Positions 60,758 to 64,000 of a stretch of DNA of 64,000 nt are shown in pieces. The first letter of the stretch is position 1, and each line of letters begins with the position of its first letter. The notes under the pieces are model-generated. The model was not told the DNA's origin and searched no databases. It was given only the letters and a program-made list of their open reading frames with translations. The translations under genes were made by a program, and so were the position numbers. Source of the stretch: Cannabis sativa (taxonomy: Eukaryota > Streptophyta > Magnoliopsida > Rosales > Cannabaceae); the NCBI RefSeq assembly GCF_029168945.1, contig NC_083605.1, positions 40,251,280-40,315,279 on the forward strand, read 5' to 3'.

Positions 60758-61799
60758 TAGAGCGTTCTATATGACTGAGAGTGCAATTCCAAGTTCTAAG
60801 TGTTGATTCAATGAGGAATTAATAAGTTAGGGAATTTACTTGGTAAATTCGGTTCGACTTATTGGAAGCTTGGTTATATAGACCCATGGTCCCCATACTA
60901 GTTGAGACCATACTGCTTGTAAGACTCAGTTAATTGATTTTAATTAATCAATTATAATTCTAAAAGTTAGATTATGTCTACTTTATGAATTCTCACAGTT
61001 TAAGGATGAAATTGTAAAGAAAAGGGTTTCTAGGTTTAATTATTAATTGAGAGACTTTGCATGTCTAATTAATAATTATTTTAAATGACAATATTATTTT
61101 ATAATCTATTTTAGTTATTAAATAATTAGCTTTGGCATTTAAATGATTAGAATTGGAAAATAGCATTTTTGGAGAAATAGAAATAAAATTGAGGAAACTG
61201 CAAAATCCAAGTGAGGCCCATTTCCCTCTATGGCCGGCCACTCCCTTTGCTTGTTTCCCAATTATTATTTTCAATTTTAATTTCCATGTAATTGCTAATC
61301 AAAGCCTAGCAAAAATAGGAAAGTGGTGGATCATACTAAATAAGGCAGTTAATTGATTACACAGTAATTAAGGAAACTGTTTTATTTGGAAAGTTGTGCT
61401 CTCCCTTCTCCCTATATAAAGCAACCTTTGTTTTCTTCACTTTTATGCTTAAGACCACGAAATTAAGAGAGAAAAAGAGAGAAAATTTCGAAATCCTTGT
61501 GAGATGAGTAGTGCCCACACACATCAAGTGGTACCTCAATCATAGTATGTAAGACTATGGAATTTCTGCATCAAAGAAGGAGAAAAGAAGATCCAGGTTC
61601 AGATCTTGGTGATGCTCTGCTACAGAAAGGAATCAAGGGCTAGAGATCTGAACAGAAGGAGTCATATTATTCCGCTGCACCCACTGTAAGGTTTTCTAAC
61701 TTTATATGTGTTTATTTTAATTATTTTAGAATTCATATTAGGATGTTAATCAAACATACTTGTTAGTAAATCTAGATCCTGGTAAAATAATTTCCAACA
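60758..61799 (+). repeat. Copia LTR fragment, plus strand (F-like subfamily)
   Basis: It begins inside the LTR at TAGAGCGTTCTATATGAC and ends TTTCCAACA. It is highly similar to F's LTR in reverse, so 59411 to about 60465 and 60758-61799 form a large inverted repeat. No internal element sequence follows; a 40-bp gypsy scrap does. Confidence 0.88.
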
Positions 61800-61839
61800 G
61801 TATTGACCCAACTCCACCGCCCACTTGAGAAGTCGTCTA
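61800..61839 (-). pseudogene. 40-bp gypsy RNase H scrap
   Basis: On the minus strand it reads RRLLKWAVELGQY, matching SRLLKWVMEL at 51060-51090 of gypsy-2 and the usual gypsy motif. It is caught between two copia LTRs. Confidence 0.7.
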
Positions 61840-63728
61840 TGTTGGGTTTTATGCCCTAAATAAAACTCATTTCAATATAATCGGATTTACTTATTAATAT
61901 AGATCAGAAATAATATTTAATGTTGCATGGTTCACATGATTTATTTCATGATTATATGTACATAATGTATAAATTTATCTGAAACCCTTTTCACATACTT
62001 GATCCTGTTTATTGTGTTGTCAACACATTGGAAAGTAAACAAGACTATGTGAATGAAGTTTCCTAGATTTATCAGACATAGGGTTTTACTGATATGATAT
62101 TCTACAACAGAGTTTACTTGCATTTGGAGAAATGCTATGTTCTTTCCAGAGCATTGGTTAAAGTAAAGCTCAGGTTGGATGCATGGAGTATGCATCGGAA
62201 GGGACCGATATTGAACTTTGACTTAGATTTATTAAACTTACCGTAATATCTATTCAAGTCAATATCACCTAGTTGATCCTAGATCAAATGATCTTAATCC
62301 TGTTATGATTAGGCTCGATCTCGAGAGGCTATTCGTGTTCTTTGATTTGTTATTAAGTCTACTTTTGGGTCAGGGTGATACGTACATTTTGGGAACACGG
62401 TAGTGCAATTGAGTGGGAGCGCTAACATAAACATGGAATCTATAGCTTCCATCTGGAGAATAGTAAGTAAAGGATGATCTCCTTCGAGCTTCACCAAACG
62501 AAAATAAATGGTGGAGATCTCATTTCACATTAGCTGAAATATCAGTTATATGGGGTTAAGTGTTTTAAGCATTAAATACATTGTAGGGTGTAACGGTAAT
62601 CTGATCCCTTTACATTGTAGATCATTCATATAGAGGATCATTGATCAAATTAGGATTATAACAATGGATAACTAATGATGTGTCTATATGGTGGAACATA
62701 TAGAGTATTCTATATACTGAGAGTGCAATTCTAAGTTCTATGCGTGGATTCAACGAAGAATTAATAAGACAGTGAATTTAGGTTATAAATTCTTGATCTG
62801 CTTATTGGAAGCTCCGTTATATAGACCCATGGTCCCCGCACTAGTTGAGATAATATTGCTTCTAAGACTCATATAATTGGTTTTGATTAATCAATTATAA
62901 TTCTCAAATTAGACTATGTCTATTTGTGAATTTTTCACTAAGTAAGGGCGAAATTGTAAAGAAAGAATTTTAGGGGCATATTTGTTAATTATGATACTTT
63001 GTATGGTTCAATTAATAAATATGATAAATGAAAATATTATTTAATAGTAATTTATAGTTATTAAATAGTTAGAATTGGCATTTAAATGGTTGAATTTGAA
63101 AATTGGCGTTTTTGAGAAAATCAGATGTAGAAAAGATAAAACTGCAAAATTGCAAAAAGTGAGGCCCAAATCCACTAAGCATGGTTGGCCACTTTTTTAG
63201 GGAATTTAAACTGATATTTTCATTATTTTAATGCCAAATAATTCAAACCTAACCCTAGTGGAATGCTATAAATAGATAGTGAAGGCTTGAGGAAATACAC
63301 ACTTTTCTTCTGACTTTTCATTCAGAAAAACTGAGTCTCTCTCTCACCCTATCTTTGGCCAACCCCACTCTCTCTCTCTTCTTCCTTGAATTTTTAAATT
63401 CTTAGTGTTAGAGTAGTGCCCACACACAGCAAGTGATACCTCAATCATAGTGAGGAAGATCGTGAAGAAAGACATTCAGCAAGAAGGAGTTTCAGCACTA
63501 AAGAATCAGAGAAAGAGATCCAGGTTAAGATATTGATAATGCTCTGCTACAGAAAGGAATCAAGGGCTAGATATACGAACGAAGGAGTCATATTATTCCG
63601 CTGCACCCAATGTAAGGTTTACTAAACTTTATATGTGTTTATTTCATCGTTTTAGAAAGTTCATATTTAGGGTGTTAATCAACATACTTGTGAGTAGATC
63701 TAAGATCCTGGTAAAATAATTTCCAACT
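61840..63728 (+). repeat. Copia G 5' LTR
   Basis: 1889 bp, TGTTGGG...CCAACT. TATAAATA at 63267-63274 and GTAAGGTTT near 63611. An 11-14-base CT microsatellite lies near 63370. Confidence 0.92.
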
Positions 63729-63730
63729 AC

Positions 63731-63743
63731 TGGCCTCAGAGCC
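63731..63743 (+). other. Primer-binding site of copia G
   Basis: TGGCCTCAGAGCC after CCAACTAC. Confidence 0.8.
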
Positions 63744-64000
63744 TTGGTTATTTATTTGCTTGCAAGAAATTTGGACTTTAAAACGATTGTTTGATGTTTT
63801 GGATGGTATCATGTTGTATTGAGTGTTATTTGATGATTGATTGATGTTTGTGAATTTTCGTAAAAAATAATTGAATATCTGTTTCTCGAATTATTTTTAT
63901 TGGATAGTATGGAAAACATTAAGCAAGTTATTTTTTTACAGAACTTAATTTCGATTTAATTTGAATTAGTTATGATTTTTTGAAGTTTTGAAAAATATCG
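63744..64000 (+). other. Start of copia G leader
   Basis: Closely matches 19120-19380 of C and 41626-41880 of E. It ends just before the position of the GC-rich island. Confidence 0.75.

Larger units (their letters stand above)
61840..64000 (+). mobile_element. Copia element G (continues past window)
   Basis: A full 5' LTR (61840-63728), primer site and the first 257 bp of leader. It is close to the C subfamily. The LTR ends CCAACT instead of CCAACA, so the terminal CA is mutated. The 5 bases before it, GTCTA, would be its target duplication. Confidence 0.88.

Noticed and set aside
1..64000. CRISPR arrays, bacterial operons or prophage features
   Set aside because: Repeats here are LTR and leader repeats of plant retrotransposons; nothing prokaryotic is present.

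Overview
The window is a plant nuclear repeat block. It is very AT-rich and is built almost entirely from nested LTR retrotransposons. I see no ordinary host gene, no rRNA and no convincing tRNA. The lineages point to an angiosperm, probably a eudicot: Ty1/copia elements primed by initiator tRNA-Met, and Tat-type Ty3/gypsy elements with an antisense Transposase_28-like ORF. I cannot name the species from sequence alone.

Most of the window is one Ty1/copia family with very long LTRs (about 1.9 kb, TGTTGGG...CCAACA), a Met-type primer site, a 3.5-3.8 kb AT-rich untranslated leader and little coding capacity. I recognise: A (+, 1-8639, entering from the left); a solo LTR (10809-12717, TSD GTAAA); a split minus-strand LTR piece (16353-17206 and 27506-27685); C (+, 17207-27500, TSD ATTAT, LTRs differing at one position by eye); D (-, 27686-36116, right LTR truncated to 158 bp); E (+, 39702-49831, TSD ATAGC, the only copy with a long gag); F (-, 51262-60754, right LTR truncated); a + LTR fragment (60758-61799) head-to-head with F; and G (+, from 61840 off the right edge). 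C, D and F have no recognisable gag and only broken reverse transcriptase/RNase H traces, so they look non-autonomous. A keeps only a sliver of gag and looks mosaic. E has gag without a usable pol.

Two decayed Tat-type gypsy elements are the older substrate. Gypsy-1 (8640 to about 16181) keeps the integrase C-terminal half (+), then a long antisense, intron-bearing, frameshifted ORF (-, 14757 to 10086), then a polypurine tract and the 3' LTR. Copia A cuts its integrase and the solo LTR cuts its antisense ORF. Gypsy-2 (36117-39701 and 49837-51261) keeps part of the 5' LTR, the primer-site region, gag, protease, reverse transcriptase and the start of the second RNase H, all with stops. Copia E splits it and copia F ends it. 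A 40-bp gypsy scrap on the minus strand (61800-61839) lies between two copia LTRs.

The most interesting signals lie in the noncoding copia leaders. Five copies share a pair of near-invariant 19-mers about 112-113 bp apart, a small hairpin about 165 bp upstream of them, a GC-rich inverted-repeat domain, and a GC-rich, palindrome-bearing island just after the primer site. All complete U5 regions carry a GTAAG splice-donor-like site, and in E a candidate acceptor lies just before the gag start. Together these suggest a structured, possibly spliced genomic RNA that lets coding-poor elements keep moving in trans.
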